Assembly (NCBI GenBank): GCA_934230685.1 | Contig: CAKQFF010000045.1 | Coordinates: 1-11,511 of the forward strand | Length of the DNA: 11,511 bases | Source: an uncultured Prevotella sp. | Lineage (GTDB): Bacteria > Bacteroidota > Bacteroidia > Bacteroidales > Bacteroidaceae | Direction of reading: 5' to 3' | Shown: one piece after another, positions 5,219-11,511 of the stretch | Layout of the letters: each line of letters opens with the position of its first letter | Numbering within the stretch: position 1 is the first letter of the stretch | Program-made: the position numbers and the translations under genes | The notes under the pieces: generated by a model | Seen by the model: the letters and a program-made list of their open reading frames with translations, nothing else | What the model was told of the DNA's origin: nothing | Databases searched by the model: none

Positions 5219-6508
5219 ATGCTCGACAATCAAACACGTGAACGAATTATTGCTCTCATCAACCGCGAGGTGGTGCCTGCTGTAGGCTGTACCGAGCCAA
5301 TGTGTGTATCGCTCTGTGTGGCACGCGCCACAGAAGTGTTGGGCTTCCGTCCCGAAAAGATTACGGCTCTGCTCTCTGCCAACATCCTTAAAAACGCTAT
5401 GGGCGTGGGTATTCCTGGCACAGGAATGATTGGCCTGCCCATTGCCATCGCCTTAGGTGCATTGGTGGGCAAGTCGGAATATCAGCTCGAAGTAATCAAG
5501 GACCTCACTCCCGAAACTCTTGAGGAGGGCAAACAATATATAGCTGGCGACCACATCGACATTCAGCTGAAGCGTGGCATCACCGAAAAGCTTTATGTAG
5601 AGATACGCTGCGAGGCTGAGGGACACGAGGCTACTGCCATTATCGCACACGACCACACCAATTTCGTGTATGTGGAACGCGACGGCGAAACCATTATCGA
5701 CAACCGACAGCCTTCGGGCTCGGAAGTTGCCAACAACGATATCCGACTCAACATGCGACTCGTATACGACTTCGCCACAACTTCGCCAATATCTGAAATA
5801 AGCTTTATCCTCAAGACACGCGACTACAACATACGCGCTGCCGAGGAGTCGAAGAAGGGCAACTATGGCCATTGCCTTGGCAAGACTATCGACCGCCCTA
5901 TGAGCCACGGTATATTCGGAAACTCAATATTCTCGCACATCATCTCAAAGACTGCCCTGGCTTGCGACGCGCGAATGGGTGGAGCCATGATTCCGGTGAT
6001 GAGCAATTCGGGTTCGGGAAACCAAGGTATTTGCGCCACAAATCCTGTGGCTGTATATGCCGAGGAGAACGAGAACACAGAGGAAGAACTTATCCGTGCC
6101 CTCACCTTGAGCCATCTCACCGCTATATACATCAAGCAGAACCTCGGAAAGTTGTCGGCTCTGTGCGGATGTGTGGTGGCAAGTATCGGTTCGAGCTGCG
6201 GTATCACCTATCTCATGGGAGGCGACTATTGCCGCATTTGCAACTCTGTGAAGAATATGATTGCAAATATCACGGGCATGATATGCGATGGAGCAAAGCC
6301 ATCGTGCGCCTTGAAGATTTCATCGGGCGTATCCACAGCCTTGCTCTCTGCCCTACTCTCTATTGAGGGCAAATGTGTTAGTTCGGTGGAGGGCATCATA
6401 GATGATGATGTCGACCGCTCAATACGCAATCTCACAAGCATTGGTGCCGACGCCATGAACAAGACCGACGAAATGGTGCTTGAAATCATGACGCACAAAG
6501 GATGCTAA
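5219..6508 (+). CDS. L-cysteine desulfidase family protein (UPF0597 / CyuA-YhaM type)
   Basis: The 429-residue soluble protein matches the cysteine desulfidase / serine dehydratase-alpha-like family, whose characterised members (archaeal CdsB-type enzyme, E. coli CyuA/YhaM) convert L-cysteine to pyruvate, sulfide and ammonia with an oxygen-sensitive [4Fe-4S] cluster. Visible family hallmarks are GCTEP near the N-terminus (Cys24), the glycine-rich SNSGSGNQGI (262-271), LCGCVVASIGSSCG (315-328) and GMICDGAKPSCALK (353-366). Cys24, Cys316 or Cys318 and Cys356 are the likely cluster ligands. The length is normal for the family and I see no damage. It follows dsbD in the same direction, separated by a strong terminator, which suggests read-through or an unrecognised promoter. 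A role in cysteine catabolism or sulfide production is probable; serine or another substrate cannot be excluded. Confidence 0.88.
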   Translation: MLDNQTRERIIALINREVVPAVGCTEPMCVSLCVARATEVLGFRPEKITALLSANILKNAMGVGIPGTGMIGLPIAIALGALVGKSEYQLEVIKDLTPETLEEGKQYIAGDHIDIQLKRGITEKLYVEIRCEAEGHEATAIIAHDHTNFVYVERDGETIIDNRQPSGSEVANNDIRLNMRLVYDFATTSPISEISFILKTRDYNIRAAEESKKGNYGHCLGKTIDRPMSHGIFGNSIFSHIISKTALACDARMGGAMIPVMSNSGSGNQGICATNPVAVYAEENENTEEELIRALTLSHLTAIYIKQNLGKLSALCGCVVASIGSSCGITYLMGGDYCRICNSVKNMIANITGMICDGAKPSCALKISSGVSTALLSALLSIEGKCVSSVEGIIDDDVDRSIRNLTSIGADAMNKTDEMVLEIMTHKGC

Positions 6509-6511
6509 AGA

Positions 6512-6571
6512 AAAAGAAGAAGGGTGTATCAAAACAATCAAACAAATGTTTTGATACACCCTTCTTCTTTT
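6512..6571. terminator. Bidirectional terminator with a perfect 25-bp stem
   Basis: Arms 6512-6536 and 6547-6571 are exact reverse complements over 25 bp, around a 10-nt loop ATCAAACAAA. The stem is flanked by A-runs on the left and a T-run on the right (through 6575), so it can terminate both strands. It lies between the convergent ends of the desulfidase family gene (3 nt away) and the outer-membrane receptor gene (35 nt away). Confidence 0.93.
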
Positions 6572-6606
6572 TTTTATTTATTGAACTTTAGCAAGTTCTG
6601 TTTCTA

Positions 6607-9108
6607 TTATTCTTCTCCACCATTTCCACTATAGTCCATCTGCACATCGCCGCCATCATCAGCACCTTGTCGCATAGGACGTTTCTTCTGCTTCATGTTA
6701 CCGAAATTCAATGTCAGCGTCATGTTCACTCGTCTGCCGCTGCGACGGTTCACCTGGTGACGTGTGAAGTTCTCGCCGCTGGTGAAAGTCTCAAACTTGC
6801 GTGAGTTGAGCAAGTCACGACAGTTGAGCGACAGCGTGAAGAGCTTGTTGAAGAAATTCTTGCGTGCTCCGAGGTCAAGACTATAGTTTGCCTTGCGGTA
6901 GCCCTGTGTGATAACCTGGCGCGAGTTGTAGCGTCCGGTTGTCTGTATTGAAATGTCGTAGGGCAACATAAGCGATGCTGTCATGCGAGCGTTCCACGTG
7001 AAGTTATGGTCTTCCTTGCCCGTTACGGTCTGTCCATCTATGTCGTAGCTGAAGCCGTTGAGCTTATAGTAATAGGCATTGGCAGAGGTGGTGAGGTCGA
7101 GAATGCGGAACAACTTGTTCTTTACAGTAAGTTCCAGACCCGACGACACACTCTTAGCCACATTCATTGATGTAGAGTAGAAGAGTCCATCGGCAGAGTT
7201 CTTGTAGCTGATGCGCTGTATCACGTCTGATGTAGGACGGTAGTAGGCGCTGAGCAGGAGCGAGTGTTCGGTCCATGTCTTGAGGTAGTTGAGCGAGAAC
7301 GAATTGCTGAACTCAGGAGTAAGGTATGGATTACCAAACGACACGGTAGTAGCATCACGCGTATCGCGGAACGAGTTGAGTTCACCTCCCCACGGACGGC
7401 GCAAGCGACGCGTGTAGTTGAGTTGCAACTGCTGAGTCTCTGTCATCTGCCATGAAAGGAACAGCGATGGGAACAGCTGGAAATAGTCTTTATTGAAAGG
7501 CTTTTCGCGCAACGAGGCGTCGTGCTCCTGGTTCCAGTTGTAGCTCTCAGTATTCACGTGCCAATACTCACCACGCAATCCTGCCATGGCACTTACGGCT
7601 CCAAGCTTGTAGCTGAGTGTGGTATAGAAGGCATGCAAGTCCTGCTTGTAGATAAAGCGGTTGTAATAGAGCTTGTCCTCCGTGGCATTATTTCCGTCAA
7701 ACGAAGTCTTGTCGACGAACGACTCCTGCGGAGTGTTCTCCTTAGAGAAGTTTCCTTGGTAGCCAGCCTCTATCTTAAAGTCCTTAGTCACCTGATTCTC
7801 ATATTCCAGTTTCAGCTCCTTGCGGTTGTTGTTGATGTGCTGCGGACGGTATTGATACTGATAGGTCACGTCAGCCACAGCATCCATGTCGTCATAAACG
7901 ATTGTGGAATCCTGATACCAGTTGTCACCCTCCATCTTCCAGCGGCTTAAATCGGCGGTGAAATCGAGGAAATGGCGATCGGAGAAATTGTGGCGATAGT
8001 TGAACTCACCATAATACATATTCATATTGTCGCGCGAGCGGTTACGGCGGTCGAGCTTATAGTCGTGCAGACCCTCAGCTACGGCTGTATATATATAAGG
8101 TGTAAAACTGTTGCTGCGTCCGCCTCCGTGCATAAGCATTCCGCTCACCGAGAAGTCGTCCTTCTTTGTGGCATGCAATGTCACTCCGGCACGTGTGAAG
8201 AGATTGTTGCCCCAACGGCTATTGTCGCCGTTATAAGTCTGGTTGTAGGTATTGCTGGTCTGCTGACTCTCTGCATGACCATCGCTTGAGCGATGGCGGT
8301 AGCCAATATTGAAATAAGAGTCGAGCAACCCACTATTGTAATTGATGTTGAAACTTGTGTTGGCACCACCACGCGAGTTGCCTCCTGCCTGAAGCGAACC
8401 ATAATAGCCCGCCTTGCGGTCTTTCTTCAGCACGATATTGATGATTCCTGCAGAGCCTTCGGCAGAGAACTTGGCAGAAGGATTATCAATAACCTCCACA
8501 CGCTCAATGCTTTCGGCAGGCAGCTGCTGCAGAATCTGCGCACGGTTGTCGGATGTCAGTCCCGATGCCTTGCCATTAATCCATACCTCCACACTCGAAT
8601 TGCCACGCAACGACACATTGCCATCGTTGTCAACCTCGATAGAGGGCACATTGTCGAGCACATCCGAAGCCGACTGTCCGGCATTGCTAATGAGTTGGCT
8701 CACGTCGAATGACTTACGGTCTACCTCAAGTTTCATGGTAGCACGCTGTCCGGTTACCGTGACTCCACTCAGCATCTTGGCATTCTCCGACATGTATACA
8801 GCCTTGAATTGAGCCTCACGATCGTCGGGAGAGATAGTAAACTGGCGCGTGATATCCTTGTAGCCCATATAATTGAGCGACAGAGTATAACTGCCATCTT
8901 TCAAGCCACGCACAACGAAATTGCCGTTGGCATCGGTCATACCTCCACCAACAAAATTTTCGGAACCTTGCACAGCCACCTTCACAGTGACAAAACCAAG
9001 AGGCTCTGAGTTCTGCTTGTCCAATACTTTTCCCTTAACCAATCCCTGCGCCATAAGGGCAACAGCGAAGAGACACTGGACTACACAAAGTAAGAAAAAA
9101 CGTTTCAT
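6607..9108 (-). CDS. TonB-dependent outer-membrane receptor (OMP_b-brl_3-like beta-barrel family)
   Basis: I place the start at the ATG 9106-9108 (833 residues) because it gives a clean signal peptide, MKRFFLLCVVQCLFAVALMA; the in-frame ATG 57 nt upstream would put a polar stretch in front. After the signal come a carboxypeptidase-D regulatory-like beta-sandwich (about 22-105, GKVLDKQNSEPLGFVTVKV), a plug domain (about 125-225, with SDVLDNVPSIEVDNDGNVSLRG and the VEVIDNPSAKFSAEGSAGII block) and a large barrel rich in aromatic beta-strands. This arrangement is typical of the Bacteroidetes outer-membrane beta-barrel family, which takes up or secretes unknown ligands using TonB energy. No SusD-like partner, sigma/anti-sigma pair or glycosidase is nearby, so a polysaccharide locus is unlikely; the substrate is unknown. 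A 30-residue charged, Gly-rich tail follows the last evident strand. The upstream 113 nt (9109-9221) show no full TAnnTTTG box, only AAGATTTG. Confidence 0.93.
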   Translation of the reverse strand: MKRFFLLCVVQCLFAVALMAQGLVKGKVLDKQNSEPLGFVTVKVAVQGSENFVGGGMTDANGNFVVRGLKDGSYTLSLNYMGYKDITRQFTISPDDREAQFKAVYMSENAKMLSGVTVTGQRATMKLEVDRKSFDVSQLISNAGQSASDVLDNVPSIEVDNDGNVSLRGNSSVEVWINGKASGLTSDNRAQILQQLPAESIERVEVIDNPSAKFSAEGSAGIINIVLKKDRKAGYYGSLQAGGNSRGGANTSFNINYNSGLLDSYFNIGYRHRSSDGHAESQQTSNTYNQTYNGDNSRWGNNLFTRAGVTLHATKKDDFSVSGMLMHGGGRSNSFTPYIYTAVAEGLHDYKLDRRNRSRDNMNMYYGEFNYRHNFSDRHFLDFTADLSRWKMEGDNWYQDSTIVYDDMDAVADVTYQYQYRPQHINNNRKELKLEYENQVTKDFKIEAGYQGNFSKENTPQESFVDKTSFDGNNATEDKLYYNRFIYKQDLHAFYTTLSYKLGAVSAMAGLRGEYWHVNTESYNWNQEHDASLREKPFNKDYFQLFPSLFLSWQMTETQQLQLNYTRRLRRPWGGELNSFRDTRDATTVSFGNPYLTPEFSNSFSLNYLKTWTEHSLLLSAYYRPTSDVIQRISYKNSADGLFYSTSMNVAKSVSSGLELTVKNKLFRILDLTTSANAYYYKLNGFSYDIDGQTVTGKEDHNFTWNARMTASLMLPYDISIQTTGRYNSRQVITQGYRKANYSLDLGARKNFFNKLFTLSLNCRDLLNSRKFETFTSGENFTRHQVNRRSGRRVNMTLTLNFGNMKQKKRPMRQGADDGGDVQMDYSGNGGEE

Positions 9109-9221
9109 CTCATTTTCTGTTTTTAATTGCAAATCTTTGGGTATTAAGTACATAAATGTTATCATCGTTATTTTGGACGTGATGTATCCTGAATAGTTTA
9201 ACTTTATATTGATTTTTTCGT

Positions 9222-9917
9222 TTAATCGAGGGTTTTGCCTATCGTGAGAAAACTCACCCTCACATCATCAACCTTCGCCAGCACCTCAATACAGGCTCCA
9301 AGCGACGCTCCCGTTGTAAGAATATCGTCGACAAGCAGCACATGCTTTCCTTTCAACCGTTCGGGATGCTTCACGGCGAAGGCTCCAACCATATTGCCAG
9401 CTCGCTGGGTTGGCGACATAAGCGTCTGACTCTTCGTGTTTCGGGTACGCACAATAATGTCGTCAGCCACTGGGATATCTGTCACAGCAGAAATGCCATA
9501 GGCAAACTCACAACTCTGATTATAGCCACGCTGACGACGACGTGCCGGATGCAAGGGAAGAGGATGGATAAGGTCAATATCCTCGAAAAAGCCGTGAGGC
9601 GAGAATTCCCCTGCTACCACCTTGCCAAGATGGGTAGCTATGTCAGGGCGGTCGCCGTACTTCATCTTGTAAATAAGGTTGGCGAATGGAGAGTGTGGCA
9701 CATAATCAACCCATGCCGCCCCACGCTCTATCATCATCCTGCCCCACAGCAAGCGTGCGGAGGGATTGTCCATAGGAGTGAGCACATCGCTGCGCCGTGG
9801 CAACCATGCGAAACATCCGGCACAGAGATAACTCTCGCCTTTGGCAAGTCGGCAACCACAACACTCGCAACAGCGGGGAGACAGAAGGTCGATAATGTCG
9901 GAAAACAATTGTATCAT
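9222..9917 (-). CDS. comF: ComF family protein (amidophosphoribosyltransferase-like)
   Basis: The 231-residue protein has a cysteine cluster at the N-terminus (Cys16, 17, 19, 20, 22, then Cys32 and Cys35), the zinc-binding double-CxxC-like region of ComF proteins. The type I phosphoribosyltransferase fold follows, with IHPLPLHPARRRQRGYNQS (117-135) and the PRPP loop LLVDDILTTGAS (194-205). In naturally competent bacteria ComF is needed for DNA uptake across the inner membrane; in most others its role is unknown, perhaps nucleotide salvage. Its ATG overlaps the recX stop by four bases (ATGA), so the two are almost certainly translationally coupled. It is the last gene of the prmC-recX-comF cluster. 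I saw no other competence genes nearby, so competence is only a possibility. Confidence 0.94.
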   Translation of the reverse strand: MIQLFSDIIDLLSPRCCECCGCRLAKGESYLCAGCFAWLPRRSDVLTPMDNPSARLLWGRMMIERGAAWVDYVPHSPFANLIYKMKYGDRPDIATHLGKVVAGEFSPHGFFEDIDLIHPLPLHPARRRQRGYNQSCEFAYGISAVTDIPVADDIIVRTRNTKSQTLMSPTQRAGNMVGAFAVKHPERLKGKHVLLVDDILTTGASLGACIEVLAKVDDVRVSFLTIGKTLD

Positions 9918-10423
9918 GGCTCAAAGTCGTCATCGGGTTCGGGATACTCATCAGCCGCGTCAATGCAACGGCGTATAATATCCATACCGAAACCTCGTCC
10001 AAGGGCAAAACGTATGAGCTTGGAGTTGAGTTCATAGTCGCTGTCGGCCTTTGTTGTGCGGCGCTTCGACACAAGCAGTTCGCTGAGCACAGCCTCATAA
10101 TCCTCATCAGGCACAGCATCAAGCACATGGCTGCTTATGTCGCGTGCAACACCTTTCTTATATAATGCCTGCTCTATCTTGCGACGTCCCCAACGGTCGA
10201 AGCGTATCTTGTCGCGCACAAAGAAACTGGCGAAACGCTCGTCATCAACAAACCTTTCATCAATAAGGCGGTTGAGCACACGCTCCATAGCATCGGCGGG
10301 CATAGCCCAACGACGCATCTTGTCGATCATCTCGCCTGAGGAGTGCTCTGCCTGCGAACAGAGAGCTGAGAGTTTGAGGAGAGCCTCCTGCTCGGTGACT
10401 TGCTTTTTGGGTTTCTGAAACAT
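9914..10423 (-). CDS. recX: Regulatory protein RecX
   Basis: The 169-residue protein fits the RecX/OraA family: an all-helical protein of three repeats that binds the RecA filament and limits strand exchange. The most diagnostic stretch is the RFVDDERFASFFVRDK block (57-72), followed by RWGRRKIEQALYKKGVARD (77-95), the GRRKIxxxLxxKGV motif of the family. The first repeat (about 12-55) and the third (about 108-155) are more diverged, as usual. The C-terminus is acidic (EYPEPDDDFEP). recX lies 80 nt after prmC and overlaps comF by 4 nt, so it is probably transcribed with both. The 80-nt gap (10424-10503) is A/T-rich with no TAnnTTTG box on the minus strand. No recA lies in the window. Confidence 0.92.
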   Translation of the reverse strand: MFQKPKKQVTEQEALLKLSALCSQAEHSSGEMIDKMRRWAMPADAMERVLNRLIDERFVDDERFASFFVRDKIRFDRWGRRKIEQALYKKGVARDISSHVLDAVPDEDYEAVLSELLVSKRRTTKADSDYELNSKLIRFALGRGFGMDIIRRCIDAADEYPEPDDDFEP

Positions 10424-10503
10424 TGTTTTTTTTATATTGATTAGAATATTGCTAAATGGTATATATCAAAATGCCGAAGATGCGTATAATTATAACCTGT
10501 GAA

Positions 10504-11367
10504 TTATAACTTAAGAACTCCTTCCGCAAACCTCGGCTTTCCAAAGCAATCGTCCACAGCCACAACCTTCTGATATCCGAGCTGTCGCATCATATCGGCT
10601 GTATCCACAGCATAGCGAGTGTTGCACTCAAAGAGCAGATGTCCGTTAGGGCATAGAGCCTCCTTGCCATATCTGGCTATAGAGCGATAGAAAAGCAGAG
10701 GGTCATCATCGGGAACAAAAAGAGCTGTCGCTGGCTCATGCTCCAAGACATTAGCGTCCATATCCTTGCGCTCGCTGTCGCAGATGTAAGGCGGATTGCT
10801 CACTATTATGTCCCATTGTCGCTCTGTGGAGTCAGTAGTGTCTATGTCGGTCAAGGCAAGTGCGTCGCGTTGCTTGAACACCACGTCAGCCTCTTGTTTC
10901 TTGGCGTTTTCCTTGGCTATCGCAAGCGCATCCTCCGAAATGTCCCATGCCTCTACATAAGCATTGGGCAGCACCTTCTTCAAACTCACGGCTATGCAAC
11001 CGCTACCAGTGCCTATGTCAAGAATGCGCGGTGAGGCAACATTCATATCGCGAGCCACACAGCAAGCACGCTCTACAAGCCACTCTGTCTCGGGACGTGG
11101 AATAAGCACTCCCTCGCCCACCGCAAAACGATATCCACAAAACCATGCCTCACCAAGCACATATTGTATCGGTTCCATCTGCTCTATGCGAGCCACGGCA
11201 CGTGCAAGCCACATAGTGTCGTCGGCAGACAACTGCTCTATTCCACCGCAGAGAATATCAGCAAACGAAAGTCCGAATTTATCTTCAAGAAGCATCCTGG
11301 CTTGCGCCTTTGCCTCACCATCGGGATATACCACGGCAAGACGATGCCATATTTCTTCGTAAGTCAT
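10504..11367 (-). CDS. prmC: Peptide chain release factor N5-glutamine methyltransferase
   Basis: The 287-residue protein has the two PrmC modules. An N-terminal helical domain (1-65) recognises the release factor; after the linker PIQYVLGEAWFCGYRF (66-81) and the VLIPRPETEWLVE block (87-99) comes a Rossmann methyltransferase domain. This has motif I ILDIGTGSGCIAVSL (115-129), which binds S-adenosylmethionine, and the catalytic NPPY motif (191-194) that holds the target glutamine amide. It methylates the glutamine of the GGQ motif of RF1 and RF2, which is needed for efficient peptide release. Length and motifs are normal. It is the first gene of the prmC-recX-comF cluster and starts only 15 nt after the T-tract of the tRNA-Leu terminator. 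It is not followed by a terminator. Confidence 0.96.
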   Translation of the reverse strand: MTYEEIWHRLAVVYPDGEAKAQARMLLEDKFGLSFADILCGGIEQLSADDTMWLARAVARIEQMEPIQYVLGEAWFCGYRFAVGEGVLIPRPETEWLVERACCVARDMNVASPRILDIGTGSGCIAVSLKKVLPNAYVEAWDISEDALAIAKENAKKQEADVVFKQRDALALTDIDTTDSTERQWDIIVSNPPYICDSERKDMDANVLEHEPATALFVPDDDPLLFYRSIARYGKEALCPNGHLLFECNTRYAVDTADMMRQLGYQKVVAVDDCFGKPRFAEGVLKL

Positions 11368-11382
11368 AAAATCCTATAAAAT

Positions 11383-11416
11383 AAAAAAAGTGAACATTCG
11401 CAATGAATGTCCACTT
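11383..11416 (-). terminator. Intrinsic terminator after tRNA-Leu
   Basis: On the minus strand AAGTGGACATTC (11416-11405) pairs with GAATGTTCACTT (11399-11388) over 12 bp with one G-U, around the loop ATTGC, and seven T's follow (11389-11383). The G-U becomes an A-C mismatch on the plus strand, which points to function on the minus strand. It lies 22 nt after the tRNA 3' end. Confidence 0.88.
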
Positions 11417-11437
11417 CCGTAATCAACATTGTATAAG

Positions 11438-11511
11438 TGCCGCGAGCGGGACTCGAACCCGCACAGCCATTACTGGCCAAGGGATTTTAAGTCCCTCGTG
11501 TCTACCAATTC
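11438..11511 (-). tRNA. tRNA-Leu (anticodon UAA), 5' end outside window
   Basis: The minus strand shows a class II tRNA: D-loop region GAATTGGTAGACACG, anticodon arm AGGGA-CTTAAAA-TCCCT with anticodon TAA, a long variable arm (TGGCCAGTAATGGCTGT), the T arm GCGGG-TTCGAGT-CCCGC and acceptor 3' strand TCGCGGC with discriminator A (11438). No CCA is encoded. About 12 nucleotides of the 5' end, the acceptor 5' strand and start of the D stem, lie beyond the window. Confidence 0.95.

Noticed and set aside
6607..9108. SusC-type transporter of a polysaccharide utilisation locus
   Set aside because: No SusD-like gene, glycosidase or sensor lies adjacent, and the plug and barrel look like the OMP_b-brl_3 family rather than SusC.
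9109..9165. Upstream in-frame ATG (9163-9165) as start of the outer-membrane receptor
   Set aside because: It would add 19 polar residues before a clear signal peptide that begins at the ATG 9106-9108, spoiling export.

Overview
The window looks like chromosomal DNA from the order Bacteroidales, most likely a Prevotella-like member of the Prevotellaceae. The basis is: A/T-rich leaders with no evident Shine-Dalgarno sequences, -7 boxes of the Bacteroidetes form TAnnTTTG (TACCTTTG before rpsL), tRNA genes without an encoded CCA, and a Bacteroidetes-type TonB-dependent outer-membrane protein. The genus is an inference. Most genes are core housekeeping or envelope genes; I see no phage, IS element, CRISPR array or defence island.

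Layout. 1-946 (minus): the str operon start, rpsL followed by rpsG (cut off by the window edge), with a -7 box, a leader hairpin and a structured intercistronic spacer. 947-1531: a 585-base gene-free stretch with a small palindrome, a short hairpin and a striking tandem array of degenerate 11-bp units (about 1260-1512) that is also a long imperfect palindrome. 1532-2686 (minus): a membrane-anchored AraC-type regulator. 2687-2950: a divergent promoter region. 2951-3022 (plus): tRNA-Arg(CCU). 3099-5135 (plus): a full-length DsbD-type thiol:disulfide interchange protein, then a 24-bp-stem terminator only 20 nt before a cysteine desulfidase family gene (5219-6508). A perfect 25-bp-stem terminator serves as the bidirectional stop between this gene and the convergent TonB-dependent outer-membrane receptor (6607-9108, minus). 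9222-11367 (minus): a prmC-recX-comF cluster, with recX and comF overlapping by 4 nt (ATGA). 11438-11511 (minus): a class II tRNA-Leu(UAA), truncated at the window edge, with its own terminator 15 nt before prmC.

How the parts relate. rpsL/rpsG and prmC (release-factor methylation) serve translation; DsbD exports reducing power to the periplasm and the desulfidase breaks down cysteine, so the plus-strand pair shares a thiol theme; recX and comF are linked to recombination and DNA uptake or salvage. The most unusual signal is the 11-bp periodic array between the AraC-type gene and rpsL. A second recurring pattern is strong terminators placed 15-20 nt before a start codon (desulfidase and prmC), leaving no room for a conventional promoter.
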